Below are positions 1 through 6,941 of a stretch of DNA of 18,849 nucleotides, in pieces. Source of the stretch: Stanieria sp964562685. GTDB taxonomy: Bacteria > Cyanobacteriota > Cyanobacteriia > Cyanobacteriales > Xenococcaceae. The first letter of the stretch is position 1. Every line of letters starts with the position of its first letter. Below the pieces are notes generated by a model that searched no databases, had not been told where the DNA came from, and was given only the letters and a program-made list of their open reading frames with translations. Both the position numbers and the translations under genes were made by a program. The stretch is taken from NCBI GenBank assembly GCA_964562685.1, contig CAZLUP010000074.1, positions 1 through 18,849 on the forward strand. The letters run 5' to 3'.

Positions 1-34
1 ATTGGTGGCCAATGACGAGAACGGCTTAATTCAA

Positions 35-271
35 CTATTTATCCGTACTTGATATTAAAGTTGCTTGTTGCTGGCGGAGAAACTCTAATTTGGCATCTAT
101 ATCTGCTAATTGGGGTTCTAGTTGCGTCATCACTTTATTTTTAGACATCTTTGCTTTTTGGGCGGTGGCTAAAGTTTCATTAACTAAACGTTCGCGATAT
201 TGTTCAAATTCGGCAATAACTTCTGTTATCTCTTCAACAGTTACTTGATTGGATAGTGAGGGTTCAGTCAT
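35..271 (-). CDS. Small hypothetical protein, probably helical/coiled coil
   Basis: I do not recognise this 78-residue protein. It is very rich in Glu, Gln, Lys, Ala and Leu, with no Cys, no Trp and no hydrophobic stretch long enough for a membrane segment. Residues about 12-70 look continuously alpha-helical with heptad-like leucine/isoleucine spacing (EEITEVIAEFEQYRERL, then QLADIDAKLEFL), so a short cytosolic coiled coil is likely. It starts with ATG at 271; upstream there is only a weak purine-rich site. It is divergent from sodC across a repeat-filled spacer, which gives no functional clue. It is a credible gene because composition and length suit conserved small cyanobacterial proteins, but no role can be given. 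Confidence 0.55.
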   Translation of the reverse strand: MTEPSLSNQVTVEEITEVIAEFEQYRERLVNETLATAQKAKMSKNKVMTQLEPQLADIDAKLEFLRQQQATLISSTDK

Positions 272-370
272 GATCGGTTACTTTTCTTATCTTTATTGAT
301 CGATATTGATCGATTTTAACGTGAGTTAGACTCCTTCAAAAATGTAGGTTTGTTTAAGTAAGGGAGATAA

Positions 371-400
371 GGAGAAGAGGAGAAGAGGAGAAGAGGAGAA
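371..400. repeat. 8-base tandem repeat GGAGAAGA
   Basis: Three full copies and one 6-base partial copy of GGAGAAGA stand head to tail without a mismatch. The tract is purine-only on the plus strand, so it could form non-B structure or slip during replication. It directly precedes the heptad array. Confidence 0.9.
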
Positions 401-420
401 AGGGCGACAATAACGAGTCA

Positions 421-532
421 TCACTGGTAACTGATAACTGATAACTGATAACTGGTAACTGATAACTGGTCACTGGTAACTGATAACTGGTAACTGATAA
501 CTGGTAACTGGTAACTGATAACTGGTCACTGT
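421..532. repeat. Heptameric tandem repeat array (STRR type), 16 units
   Basis: Sixteen consecutive 7-base units fill exactly 112 bases with no slip in register. The units are variants of TAACTGG, TAACTGA and TCACTGG/TCACTGT, differing only at positions 2 and 7. Heptad arrays of this kind are the short tandemly repeated repetitive sequences known from cyanobacterial genomes. It is not a CRISPR array, since there are no spacers. A short inverted relative lies at 18617-18644. Confidence 0.92.
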
Positions 533-613
533 CTATCCCTCTTCCCTAAATATTCTCGCTTACTTTTTAGATTTGATCACAATCTATTCATTACCTACAA
601 GGTATTTATTTTT

Positions 614-1192
614 ATGTTTCAATTCTTGATTAGATTCAAAAAATTGCTTAAATATGCGTCTCTTAGTACTGCTACCACAGCTACGATACTTACATTCACC
701 TTAGTTAATTATTCTAGTCAATCATTATTAGCACAAACTTCCGCTTTACAAACAACCATTAATGGTACATCCCAATCTCCCAGCACCACAGGAACAGTAG
801 TATTAACCGAGACAGGGGAGGGATTAAGAATTACTGGAACTATTGCTAATCTTACTCCTGGAGAACATGGATTTCATGTTCATGAATATGGAAGTTGTGG
901 CAATGATGCAGATGATGCTGGTGGTCATTTTAATCCGGCTGGAGTAGAACACGGACATTTACTTTCTAGCGGTTTTGAACACGCTCATGGGGGGGATTTA
1001 GGGAATATTTATGCTGCTGAAGATGGTGTAGCTAAGTTCGATCAAGTCTATCCTGGGTTAACTTTGGCTGATAGTTCCTATTCTGTCATGGGACGTTCTT
1101 TAGTGGTTCATGCCAACCCTGATGATTTTGCTACTCAACCTACAGGTAATTCTGGTGCCAGAATTGGTTGTGGTGTAATTGGGGGTTATTAA
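614..1192 (+). CDS. sodC: Copper/zinc superoxide dismutase, exported
   Basis: Converts superoxide to oxygen and hydrogen peroxide outside the cytoplasm. The 192-residue protein begins with a basic stretch (RFKKLLK), a hydrophobic segment at about 17-32 and a likely signal cleavage after LLA at 38-40, so it is periplasmic or lipid-anchor-free secreted. The family signature GFHVHEYGSC is at 86-95. Copper ligands are His88, His90, His105 and His166; zinc ligands are His105 (bridging), His113, His125 and Asp128, spaced exactly as in the bovine enzyme. The second signature GNSGARIGCGVI at 178-189 supplies Cys186, which should form the disulfide with Cys95. AAGGT about 9 bases before ATG 614 is a weak ribosome site. 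It is a single transcription unit divergent from the small gene at 271; most cyanobacteria rely on Fe, Mn or Ni enzymes, so this is an accessory type. Confidence 0.95.
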   Translation: MFQFLIRFKKLLKYASLSTATTATILTFTLVNYSSQSLLAQTSALQTTINGTSQSPSTTGTVVLTETGEGLRITGTIANLTPGEHGFHVHEYGSCGNDADDAGGHFNPAGVEHGHLLSSGFEHAHGGDLGNIYAAEDGVAKFDQVYPGLTLADSSYSVMGRSLVVHANPDDFATQPTGNSGARIGCGVIGGY

Positions 1193-1646
1193 AAATGTTC
1201 TTAACTATGCTGAGGCATCAAATAATCCTAGTAGTCAATCAAAAGCCAAAGAATTTGTCAAAAAAAAGGCTATTAAACTGATTATGCTCAAAAAAATTAT
1301 TATTGCTCAACTTGAATTTGATTACTGGGTTGATTATTTGATGTTTGTTTGTCTGGCATTTTTTCACAAGCAATCAGTACAACTACTAGCATAAAAGTTG
1401 TGATCATACGGTTGATAAATCCTATTGAATGATGATTAGACATAGCCCATCTCCTAAATATCCTTATTTATTAGGATGACGTTATAAATTAGATCGGATA
1501 GAAGAGTTTGTTCCACCTTTTTGATTGTCACATTAATTTAATCTGAGTTACAGAGTTTTCCGCCTATACAGGATTATTAGTTCAAAAGAGATGGTATATT
1601 TTGATAGTCTCTACCGATATAATTCTGCACTTTTGACGATCGCGTT
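1193..1646. other. Spacer between sodC and aspartase gene
   Basis: AT-rich spacer of 454 bases with no supported gene. An open frame from 1179 to 1394 overlaps the sodC end and encodes a Lys-rich peptide (residues about 5-34 look like the end of a helical protein), which may be a gene remnant. A 6-base inverted repeat TCCTAA/TTAGGA at 1452-1476 is a weak candidate terminator for sodC. A TATAAT hexamer at 1618-1623, 23 bases before the next start codon, is a possible -10 box without a good -35. Confidence 0.5.
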
Positions 1647-3062
1647 ATGAATCAGGCTGGCAACTCTAATTATCGAATTGAAAAAGATTCTATGGGAGAA
1701 AGACAAATCCCTATCGATGCTTACTATGGAATTCAGACGCTACGGGCAACAGAAAATTTTCCGATTAGTGGCATTAAACCTTTGTCTACTTATGTTGATG
1801 CTTGTTTATTAATCAAAAAAGCAACTGCGATCGCTAATGGAGAGTTAGGTTGTATTTTGACAGAGATTAGTCAAGCAATTGTTCAAGCTGCGGATGAAAT
1901 TTTGCAAGGCAAGTTACGGGAACAATTTGTAGTGGATATTTATCAAGCTGGTGCGGGTACATCCCATCACATGAATGTTAATGAAGTGCTAGCTAATCGT
2001 GCTTTGGAGATTTTGGATTCAGAAAAGGGCAATTATCAAAGAGTTAATCCTAACGATCATGTCAACTATGGTCAATCTACTAACGATGTCATCCCTACTG
2101 CAATTCGGATTGGTAGTTTGTTGGCATTAGAACATAGTTTGTATCCTGCACTCACTGAAGCGATCGCAACTTTGCAACAAAAAGCCGAGCAATTTCAAGA
2201 TATAGTAAAATCTGGTCGTACCCATCTCCAAGATGCAGTACCAGTCAGATTGGGAGAAGGATTTCGCGCTTGGGCGTACATTTTAAGCGATCACCACAGA
2301 AGAATTACTACCGCCGAACAAGATTTGTATGCCCTTGGTTTGGGAGGCAGTGCAGCAGGAACAGGATTAAATACTCATCCTCAATATTGCGATCGCGTTG
2401 CTCAAATTCTCAGTGAGTTAATTGGTAAACCTTTACATCCTGCACCTCATCTAATGGCAGCAATGCAGAGTATGAGTCCGTTTGTTAGTGTTTCTGGCTC
2501 ATTACGCAATTTAGCTCAAGATTTAGTCAAAATTTCCCACGATTTACGACTAATGGATTCGGGACCTAAAACTGGTTTTAAAGAAATCCAATTACCACCC
2601 GTTCAACCAGGTTCATCTATCATGCCAGGAAAATATAATCCTGTGATAGCAGAAATGACTTCTATGGTATGTTTTCAGGTGATGGGTTATGATAGCGCGA
2701 TCGCTCTTGCTGCCCAAGCGGGACAATTGGAATTAAACGTGATGATGCCCTTAATTGCTTACAATCTCATTCACAGCATCGAAATTTTGGGTAATACTAT
2801 TGCAGTATTAAGTAAATTCTGTCTGGCAGGAATTACGGCTAAACGCGATCGCTGTTTAGAATATGCCGAAGGAAGTCTCGCTTTAGTAACTGCCCTTAAT
2901 CCTCATATTGGCTATCTCAATGCTGCTGCGATCGCGCTTGAATCTCTAGAAACTGGTAAATCTTTGAGAGAAATTGTTTTAGCAAAAGGATTGATGAGTG
3001 AAGCAGAATTAGCCCAAGTATTAGACTTAGAAAAAATGAGTCAATTACCCCAAACAAATTAG
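1647..3062 (+). CDS. aspA: Aspartate ammonia-lyase (aspartase)
   Basis: Reversibly deaminates L-aspartate to fumarate and ammonium in the cytosol, linking nitrogen and C4 metabolism. The 471-residue length matches aspartases (E. coli 478). The fumarase/aspartase superfamily signature GSSIMPGKYNP is at 322-332, with Ser323 as the expected catalytic base on the mobile loop. QSTNDVIPT and the N-terminal DAYYGIQTLRATENFPISG are closer to aspartase than to class II fumarase, which has a different N-terminal block and QSSND. The substrate call is by family resemblance; fumarase remains the alternative. No Shine-Dalgarno is visible before ATG 1647; the sequence upstream is a HIP1-like GATCGCG. Six HIP1 octamers lie within the gene. 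It is monocistronic and convergent with rbcS. Confidence 0.85.
   Translation: MNQAGNSNYRIEKDSMGERQIPIDAYYGIQTLRATENFPISGIKPLSTYVDACLLIKKATAIANGELGCILTEISQAIVQAADEILQGKLREQFVVDIYQAGAGTSHHMNVNEVLANRALEILDSEKGNYQRVNPNDHVNYGQSTNDVIPTAIRIGSLLALEHSLYPALTEAIATLQQKAEQFQDIVKSGRTHLQDAVPVRLGEGFRAWAYILSDHHRRITTAEQDLYALGLGGSAAGTGLNTHPQYCDRVAQILSELIGKPLHPAPHLMAAMQSMSPFVSVSGSLRNLAQDLVKISHDLRLMDSGPKTGFKEIQLPPVQPGSSIMPGKYNPVIAEMTSMVCFQVMGYDSAIALAAQAGQLELNVMMPLIAYNLIHSIEILGNTIAVLSKFCLAGITAKRDRCLEYAEGSLALVTALNPHIGYLNAAAIALESLETGKSLREIVLAKGLMSEAELAQVLDLEKMSQLPQTN
1827..2935. repeat. Cluster of six HIP1 octamers (GCGATCGC)
   Basis: HIP1 palindromes occur at 1827, 2160, 2389, 2697, 2845 and 2928, all within the aspartase gene. 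Nine more are in the rest of the window, at 3937, 4936, 8337, 8542, 12254, 13863, 14147, 17749 and 18326. Such over-abundance of this octamer is a cyanobacterial genome hallmark. Confidence 0.9.
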
Positions 3063-3164
3063 TCACCAAGTTTGTGATTAGGAGTAAACTTCTCCTGATT
3101 AGAGTTGTCAAAATATTTAAAATTGTTCAAGAAGGATTTCGCTTACACAAATCAAATATGAAAC

Positions 3165-3194
3165 GGCGTGTAAATCTAATTAGATTCTCACGCC
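3165..3194. terminator. Hairpin between convergent aspA and rbcS
   Basis: GGCGTG (3165-3170) pairs with CACGCC (3189-3194); after a two-base mismatch, AATCT pairs with AGATT around an AATT loop. Read on the minus strand the hairpin follows rbcS and is followed by GTTTCATATTTG, moderately U-rich. It probably ends the rbcLXS transcript and may act on the aspartase transcript as well. Confidence 0.6.
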
Positions 3195-3227
3195 ATCTCA
3201 AACATATTTATTTAAACTATTTTCAAC

Positions 3228-3563
3228 TTAGTAACGACTAGAATTGGGTTTGTAAACAATAAAGCTAACAGTTTGACATTGCTTAATGTTGTCAAAACCA
3301 ACTACACGAATGTAGCAATCAGAATATTCAGAGCGACATTCTCTAACTTCATTAAGTACATCTTGAGCGTTTCTAGCATCAAACAAAGGTAACTTCCACA
3401 AAGTCCAGTGATGAAGCTCAGGAGTAGGGTCTTTCTCAAACTCAACTCCAGGAATAAAACCCTGCTCGAGCATATAATCGATTTGCTTGGCGATTTGCTG
3501 GTCGGTTAAAGGAGGTAAAAAAGAAAGGGTTTCGTAACGACGCTCTTTTGGTAATGTTTTCAT
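3228..3563 (-). CDS. rbcS: Rubisco small subunit, form IB
   Basis: Caps the RbcL8 core to give the L8S8 holoenzyme that fixes CO2 inside carboxysomes. The 111 residues are the normal cyanobacterial length, without the loop insertion found in plants. Recognisable are the N-terminal ERRYETLSFLPPLTD block (residues 7-21), QGFIPGVEFE (34-43), the HWTLWKLPLFD segment and the C-terminal GFDNIKQCQTVSF strand. ATG 3563 follows an AGGAAGA ribosome site. It is the last gene of rbcL-rbcX-rbcS, 31 bases behind rbcX, and is followed by a hairpin. In CcmM the small-subunit-like domains resemble this fold and bind the same Rubisco, so this protein and those domains both act in core assembly. Confidence 0.97.
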   Translation of the reverse strand: MKTLPKERRYETLSFLPPLTDQQIAKQIDYMLEQGFIPGVEFEKDPTPELHHWTLWKLPLFDARNAQDVLNEVRECRSEYSDCYIRVVGFDNIKQCQTVSFIVYKPNSSRY

Positions 3564-3594
3564 CTGCTTATCTTCCTATTTGTCAAGTATTTGT

Positions 3595-4077
3595 TTAGTT
3601 AGAAGAATCATCCACATTGATCTCTGAAGAGACTTCACCATCTGAGTTTGTTTCAGGAAATAGCTCCTCAGAAAACTCCTCCGCTTTAGATGTCGGTTCT
3701 GAGTCAGTGCTTTCTGGATGAGGTGTAGAACTTGAGGTTTGGGACTTAGTAAGACGTTCCAACAATTTACGACGGTGTTCTACATTAGCTTGCACAATTC
3801 CTGTACGCACCATTTCGGGAAGAAAATCTAACACTTGTTGCGCTATTTCTTCTCTCACTATGAGAATTCGCAGTAATAACTCCTTATTCTCTGTCATTAA
3901 TCCATCGAGATAAGCTTCCCCATCTTGGAGTTTGGTGCGATCGCTATATTGACTTAACCAAATTGCTTGATTGGGATTTGTTTCCGATAGTTGACCAATA
4001 ATGGTGCGTACTGCTTGATAAGTGAGGTAACTCTGAAGAACTTTAGCCGTATCTTTCGCAATTTGTTTGGGATACAT
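3595..4077 (-). CDS. rbcX: Rubisco assembly chaperone RbcX with long acidic tail
   Basis: Homodimeric helical chaperone that holds the C-terminal peptide of RbcL and promotes RbcL8 assembly. Residues 1-111 form the RbcX core; Tyr17, Tyr20, Gln29, Arg70 and Arg102, positions known to matter in the Synechococcus PCC 7002 protein, are all present. Residues about 112-160 are an extra Ser/Thr/Glu/Asp-rich tail with almost no hydrophobics, probably disordered and acidic, making the protein longer than the usual roughly 130-135 residues. ATG 4077 is preceded by AGGTAGGT. It sits between rbcL and rbcS, the classical position, so it is co-transcribed with its client. A nested hairpin in the 81-base gap to rbcL may set the ratio between chaperone and client. 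Confidence 0.95.
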   Translation of the reverse strand: MYPKQIAKDTAKVLQSYLTYQAVRTIIGQLSETNPNQAIWLSQYSDRTKLQDGEAYLDGLMTENKELLLRILIVREEIAQQVLDFLPEMVRTGIVQANVEHRRKLLERLTKSQTSSSTPHPESTDSEPTSKAEEFSEELFPETNSDGEVSSEINVDDSSN

Positions 4078-4095
4078 TAATACCTACCTGTCCCG

Positions 4096-4159
4096 ATTCA
4101 GTTATTGAGAGAACAGCTACCAAGTTTTTTTATTTGTAACTGTTCGCTACTAACTGAAT
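4096..4159 (-). other. Nested intercistronic hairpin between rbcL and rbcX
   Basis: ATTCAGTTA (4096-4104) and TAACTGAAT (4151-4159) are perfect 9-base inverted repeats; inside them GAACAGCTAC (4111-4120) pairs with GTAACTGTTC (4136-4145) with one mismatch. The outer arm touches the first base of the rbcL stop codon. On the transcribed minus strand the hairpin is not followed by a U-run, so it is more likely an mRNA processing, 3'-protection or attenuation element than a full terminator. The arms resemble degenerate TAACTGA heptads. Confidence 0.7.
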
Positions 4160-5577
4160 TAGAGAGTATCCATTGCCTCAAATTCAAATTTGATTTCTTT
4201 CCACAGTTCGCAAGCAGCAGCCAATTCAGGACTCCAACGGCAAGCTTCACGAATGACATCGTTACCTTCACGAGCTAAAGAACGACCTTCGTTACGAGCT
4301 TGGATACAAGCTTCTAAAGCTACACGGTTAGCTGTTGCACCAGGAGCATTACCCCAAGGATGTCCGAGAGTACCACCACCGAACTGTAAGCAGGAATCAT
4401 CACCGAAGATTTCTACTAACGCGGGCATATGCCATACGTGAATACCACCAGAAGCTACAGGCATAGTTCCAGGCATAGAAGCATAATCTTGAGTGAAGAA
4501 AATACCACGAGAACGATCTTCTTCTACATAGTCTTCGCGCATTAAGTCAACGAAGCCCATAGTGATACCCCGTTCACCTTCTAACTTACCAACTACCGTA
4601 CCAGAGTGTAAGTGGTCACCACCAGATAGGCGCAAGCACTTAGCTAAAACGCGGAAGTGAATACCATGATTCTTTTGACGGTCAATTACTGCGTGCATTG
4701 CACGGTGAATATGAAGTAATAAACCATTGTCGCGACAGAATTTAGCCAGAGTGGTGTTGGCCGTGAAACCGCCAGTTAAGAAGTCGTGCATGATGATCGG
4801 TGTGCCGATTTCTTTAGCGAATTCAGCGCGTTTCATCATTTCTTCACAAGTACCAGCAGTAACGTTGAGGTAGTGACCTTTAATTTCGTTAGTTTCTGCT
4901 TGGGCTTTTTCAATCGCTTCTTGAACGAAGAGAAAGCGATCGCGCCAACGCATGAAAGGCTGAGAGTTAATGTTTTCGTCGTCTTTGGTGAAGTCTAGAC
5001 CGCCACGAAGACATTCATAAACTGCACGACCATAGTTTTTAGCCGACAAACCTAGCTTGGGTTTAATGGTACAACCCAACAGAGGACGACCGTATTTGTT
5101 TAACTTATCTCTCTCAACAGTAATACCGTGAGGAGGTCCTTGGAAAGTTTTAATTAAAGCAACTGGAAAACGAATATCCTCTAAACGTAAAGCACGTAGA
5201 GCTTTAAATCCAAAAACGTTACCCACTAAAGAGGTCAAAACGTTAGTAACAGAACCTTCTTCAAACAAATCAAGAGGATAAGCGATAAAAGCAAAATATT
5301 GATTATCTTCGCCTGGAACTGGTTCGAGATCGTAACAACGACCTTTATAGCGGTCTAGATCAGTTAATCCATCAGTCCAAACGGTTGTCCAAGTACCAGT
5401 AGAAGATTCAGCAGCTACCGCAGCACCAGCTTCTTCTGGAGGAACACCAGGCTGGGGGGTCATACGGAAACAAGCTAGTAGATCAGTATCCTTGGGAGTG
5501 TAGTCTGGGGTGTAATAGGTCAGGCGATAATCTTGTACACCAGCTTTAAACCCACCAGATGATTTGGTTTGTACCAT
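4159..5577 (-). CDS. rbcL: Rubisco large subunit, form IB
   Basis: Catalyses carboxylation and oxygenation of ribulose 1,5-bisphosphate in the carboxysome. At 472 residues it is full length. The catalytic set is complete: Lys172 and Lys174 in TIKPKLG, the carbamylated Lys198 with Mg ligands Asp200 and Glu201 in GLDFTKDDE, His291, His324, and loop-6 Lys331 in GTVVGKLEGE (each three below spinach numbering). Sequence is of the green-type IB class, in agreement with the beta-carboxysome genes beside it. ATG 5577 has a strong GGAGG at 5587-5591, nine bases upstream. It heads rbcL-rbcX-rbcS and lies downstream of the ccm operon terminator with its own predicted promoter, so expression is probably separate from the shell genes. 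Confidence 0.98.
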   Translation of the reverse strand: MVQTKSSGGFKAGVQDYRLTYYTPDYTPKDTDLLACFRMTPQPGVPPEEAGAAVAAESSTGTWTTVWTDGLTDLDRYKGRCYDLEPVPGEDNQYFAFIAYPLDLFEEGSVTNVLTSLVGNVFGFKALRALRLEDIRFPVALIKTFQGPPHGITVERDKLNKYGRPLLGCTIKPKLGLSAKNYGRAVYECLRGGLDFTKDDENINSQPFMRWRDRFLFVQEAIEKAQAETNEIKGHYLNVTAGTCEEMMKRAEFAKEIGTPIIMHDFLTGGFTANTTLAKFCRDNGLLLHIHRAMHAVIDRQKNHGIHFRVLAKCLRLSGGDHLHSGTVVGKLEGERGITMGFVDLMREDYVEEDRSRGIFFTQDYASMPGTMPVASGGIHVWHMPALVEIFGDDSCLQFGGGTLGHPWGNAPGATANRVALEACIQARNEGRSLAREGNDVIREACRWSPELAAACELWKEIKFEFEAMDTL

Positions 5578-5721
5578 TTGGTCATTCCTCCATAAAAAAA
5601 ATGCTTATTTTGCCCTCTGTTAGAGTCAATTTACTTGAACTCTCTAAAATACTTAGGAGAGAAAAATCTCTAGAAAGATATCTCGCTTTAAGAAAAATAT
5701 TACTCGATAGTCGGTTTGACT

Positions 5722-5750
5722 ATTTTATCTTTTTCAAGTTTTAATCTTAA
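5722..5750 (-). promoter_or_regulatory. Predicted rbcL promoter
   Basis: On the minus strand a -35-like TTAAGA (5745-5750) is separated by 17 bases from a -10-like TAAAAT (5722-5727). This would start the rbcL message near 5715 and give a leader of about 135 bases. The inverted repeat ATAGTC/GACTAT overlaps the -10 box and expected start site, where a regulator could bind. Boxes were matched by eye. Confidence 0.4.
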
Positions 5751-5990
5751 CACAATTTTCAGCTTTGAAAATCAAATTTAACTCTATTTCTCGGCAATTT
5801 TGATTGTTATTTTTTTTAAGACATATTAGTTTGACTGATGATTACTAAATCGCCTTTTCTTTTTGATTAAGAAATATTAATTGACACGCCTACCTTCTGC
5901 TGTTTCAGTAAAAATATTTTTGGTCTTTTTTTAAGTATTTATACTTAGACTAAAACAAACTTGAATTAATTATTTTTTTTGGGCAGAAAA

Positions 5991-6044
5991 TAAAAAATGA
6001 GCCTTTTTCCGTCTAAAAAATTAGACAAAATCTTAAAAAGCTCA
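5991..6044 (-). terminator. Intrinsic terminator of the ccm operon
   Basis: Read on the minus strand, TGAGC (6044-6040) pairs with GCTCA (6002-5998) and four or more A-T pairs extend the stem; an inner hairpin GTCTAA/TTAGAC (6011-6026) is nested in it. The stem is followed at once by TTTTTTATTTT. This is a good rho-independent terminator about 100 bases after the ccmN stop and separates the carboxysome shell transcript from rbcLXS. Confidence 0.75.
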
Positions 6045-6142
6045 ATATATAATTTTTATTTTTAGTTAAAATTATTACAATTAGTTGGATAATCTAACTA
6101 AACTAATTATTGAAATAAATCCAAAGCATTTTTTTCAGAAAA

Positions 6143-6913
6143 TTATTCAACCTCTTTCGGAGAATTCTTCTTCCAAGCTTGTCCCTGAGGGAAAAGAGTT
6201 AGTAGTAATTGATTGATATAAACTTGTCCTACCACTGAACTTGGATTAGGCTGAGTTTCTATCTGATGATTCTCTAAATCAATTTTTCCAAAACCATTTA
6301 ATTCTGGGATTGAAACAGATGGAGATTCGTCAACTTGTTTTTCCTCTACAACATTATTATTAATTGTTGGTAGTTGAGATTCTAAAAAAGTTTCTGCCCA
6401 AAAATCATCATTTTCTAAAACAGTGGTATTTTCGTTAGTCGATAAATTTTGAGAATTCTCAGTTTCATCTAGTTGGGCTGAATTATTTTGCTCTGTTGCT
6501 TGACTTGCTTGGATTTGACAAGGTGTACAAGCCTCGTCCTCAAAGGGCGTAGTCAACTCCTTACGAGATGTGTCTCCAACTATAGAACCTGGAACAATAA
6601 CTGTCAGAGGCGATACAGAGGTATTAAAAATAGTTGTTGCCGAACCGATACAAGCATTGGTGCCAATCTTACCAGCACCAATTATTAAAACTCCAGAACC
6701 TAAAATCGCACCGCTTTCTATTTTAATTGTGCCTTGATAAGCATTGATAATTGCCCCCATGCCAATACAAACCTCAGCTTCTATGATAATACTGCTATTT
6801 GGAGCAGCTTGTAAAATGACTCCCGAAGCTATACTTGCAGTGGGATGAATTGTGACATCGCCACAAACACGAATATCTGAGTTGCTGACAGGTTGCAGAG
6901 GTGGTAAGTACAT
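6143..6913 (-). CDS. ccmN: Carboxysome assembly protein CcmN
   Basis: Bridges the CcmM-Rubisco core to the CcmK shell during beta-carboxysome assembly. Residues about 10-120 consist of imperfect hexapeptide repeats forming a left-handed beta-helix (GDVTIHPTASIASGVIL, GAILGSGVLIIGAGKIG), the part that binds the gamma-anhydrase-like domain of CcmM. A low-complexity linker rich in Asn, Glu and Ser (about 135-226) leads to the C-terminal encapsulation peptide at about 229-247 (GQVYINQLLLTLFPQGQAW), an amphipathic helix that docks on CcmK. A Cys129-x-x-Cys132 pair lies at the start of the linker. The start at 6913 gives the family's MxLPPLQP N-terminus although no clear ribosome site is present. 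It is the last gene of the ccm operon. Confidence 0.95.
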   Translation of the reverse strand: MYLPPLQPVSNSDIRVCGDVTIHPTASIASGVILQAAPNSSIIIEAEVCIGMGAIINAYQGTIKIESGAILGSGVLIIGAGKIGTNACIGSATTIFNTSVSPLTVIVPGSIVGDTSRKELTTPFEDEACTPCQIQASQATEQNNSAQLDETENSQNLSTNENTTVLENDDFWAETFLESQLPTINNNVVEEKQVDESPSVSIPELNGFGKIDLENHQIETQPNPSSVVGQVYINQLLLTLFPQGQAWKKNSPKEVE

Positions 6914-6941
6914 CTTTTTTGAATTACAAGAACTGGAAAAT

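Larger units (their letters stand above)
272..613. other. Divergent spacer between small hypothetical gene and sodC
   Basis: This 342-base spacer holds no gene. From left to right it contains two direct copies of TTGATCGAT with a 10-base period (297-316), an 8-base tandem array (371-400), a 16-unit heptad array (421-532), and a dyad AGATT-N7-AATCT centred on TGATCA (569-585), 28 bases before the sodC start. The dyad and the TTGATCGAT pair are placed where regulators of the two divergent genes could bind; this is inference from position only. Confidence 0.6.
5578..6142. other. Spacer between ccmN and rbcL with leader and terminator
   Basis: This 565-base AT-rich spacer contains no gene. On the transcribed minus strand it holds, in order, the ccm operon terminator (about 5991-6044), about 240 bases without recognised features, the predicted rbcL promoter (5722-5750) and a leader of roughly 135 bases. 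In the leader are the inverted repeat ATAGTC-N5-GACTAT (5707-5723), next to the -10 box, and a small hairpin AGAGA-N4-TCTCT (5658-5671). Confidence 0.6.

Noticed and set aside
1..13. ATTGG-TGG-CCAAT inverted repeat at the window edge
   Set aside because: A five-base stem at the cut end of the window, with no context to interpret it.
421..532. CRISPR array
   Set aside because: Seven-base units in direct contact with no spacers and no cas genes; it is a simple tandem repeat.
1179..1394. Open frame overlapping the end of sodC as a functional gene
   Set aside because: Its start lies inside sodC, no ribosome site is present and the C-terminus is unlike any known domain; kept only as a possible remnant.
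1647..3062. Class II fumarase (fumC)
   Set aside because: The signature loop is common to both enzymes, but the N-terminal DAYYGIQTLRATENF block and QSTND favour aspartase. Not fully excluded without alignment.
2917..3111. Minus-strand hydrophobic frame across the aspartase 3' end
   Set aside because: It lies antisense to a well-supported gene, and its hydrophobicity follows from the complement of aspA codons.
4190..4998. Plus-strand frames inside rbcL
   Set aside because: Antisense shadows of a highly conserved gene, without ribosome sites or recognisable domains.
5559..5744. Plus-strand frame in the rbcL leader
   Set aside because: AT-rich composition and overlap with the rbcL start and ribosome site; better explained as leader.
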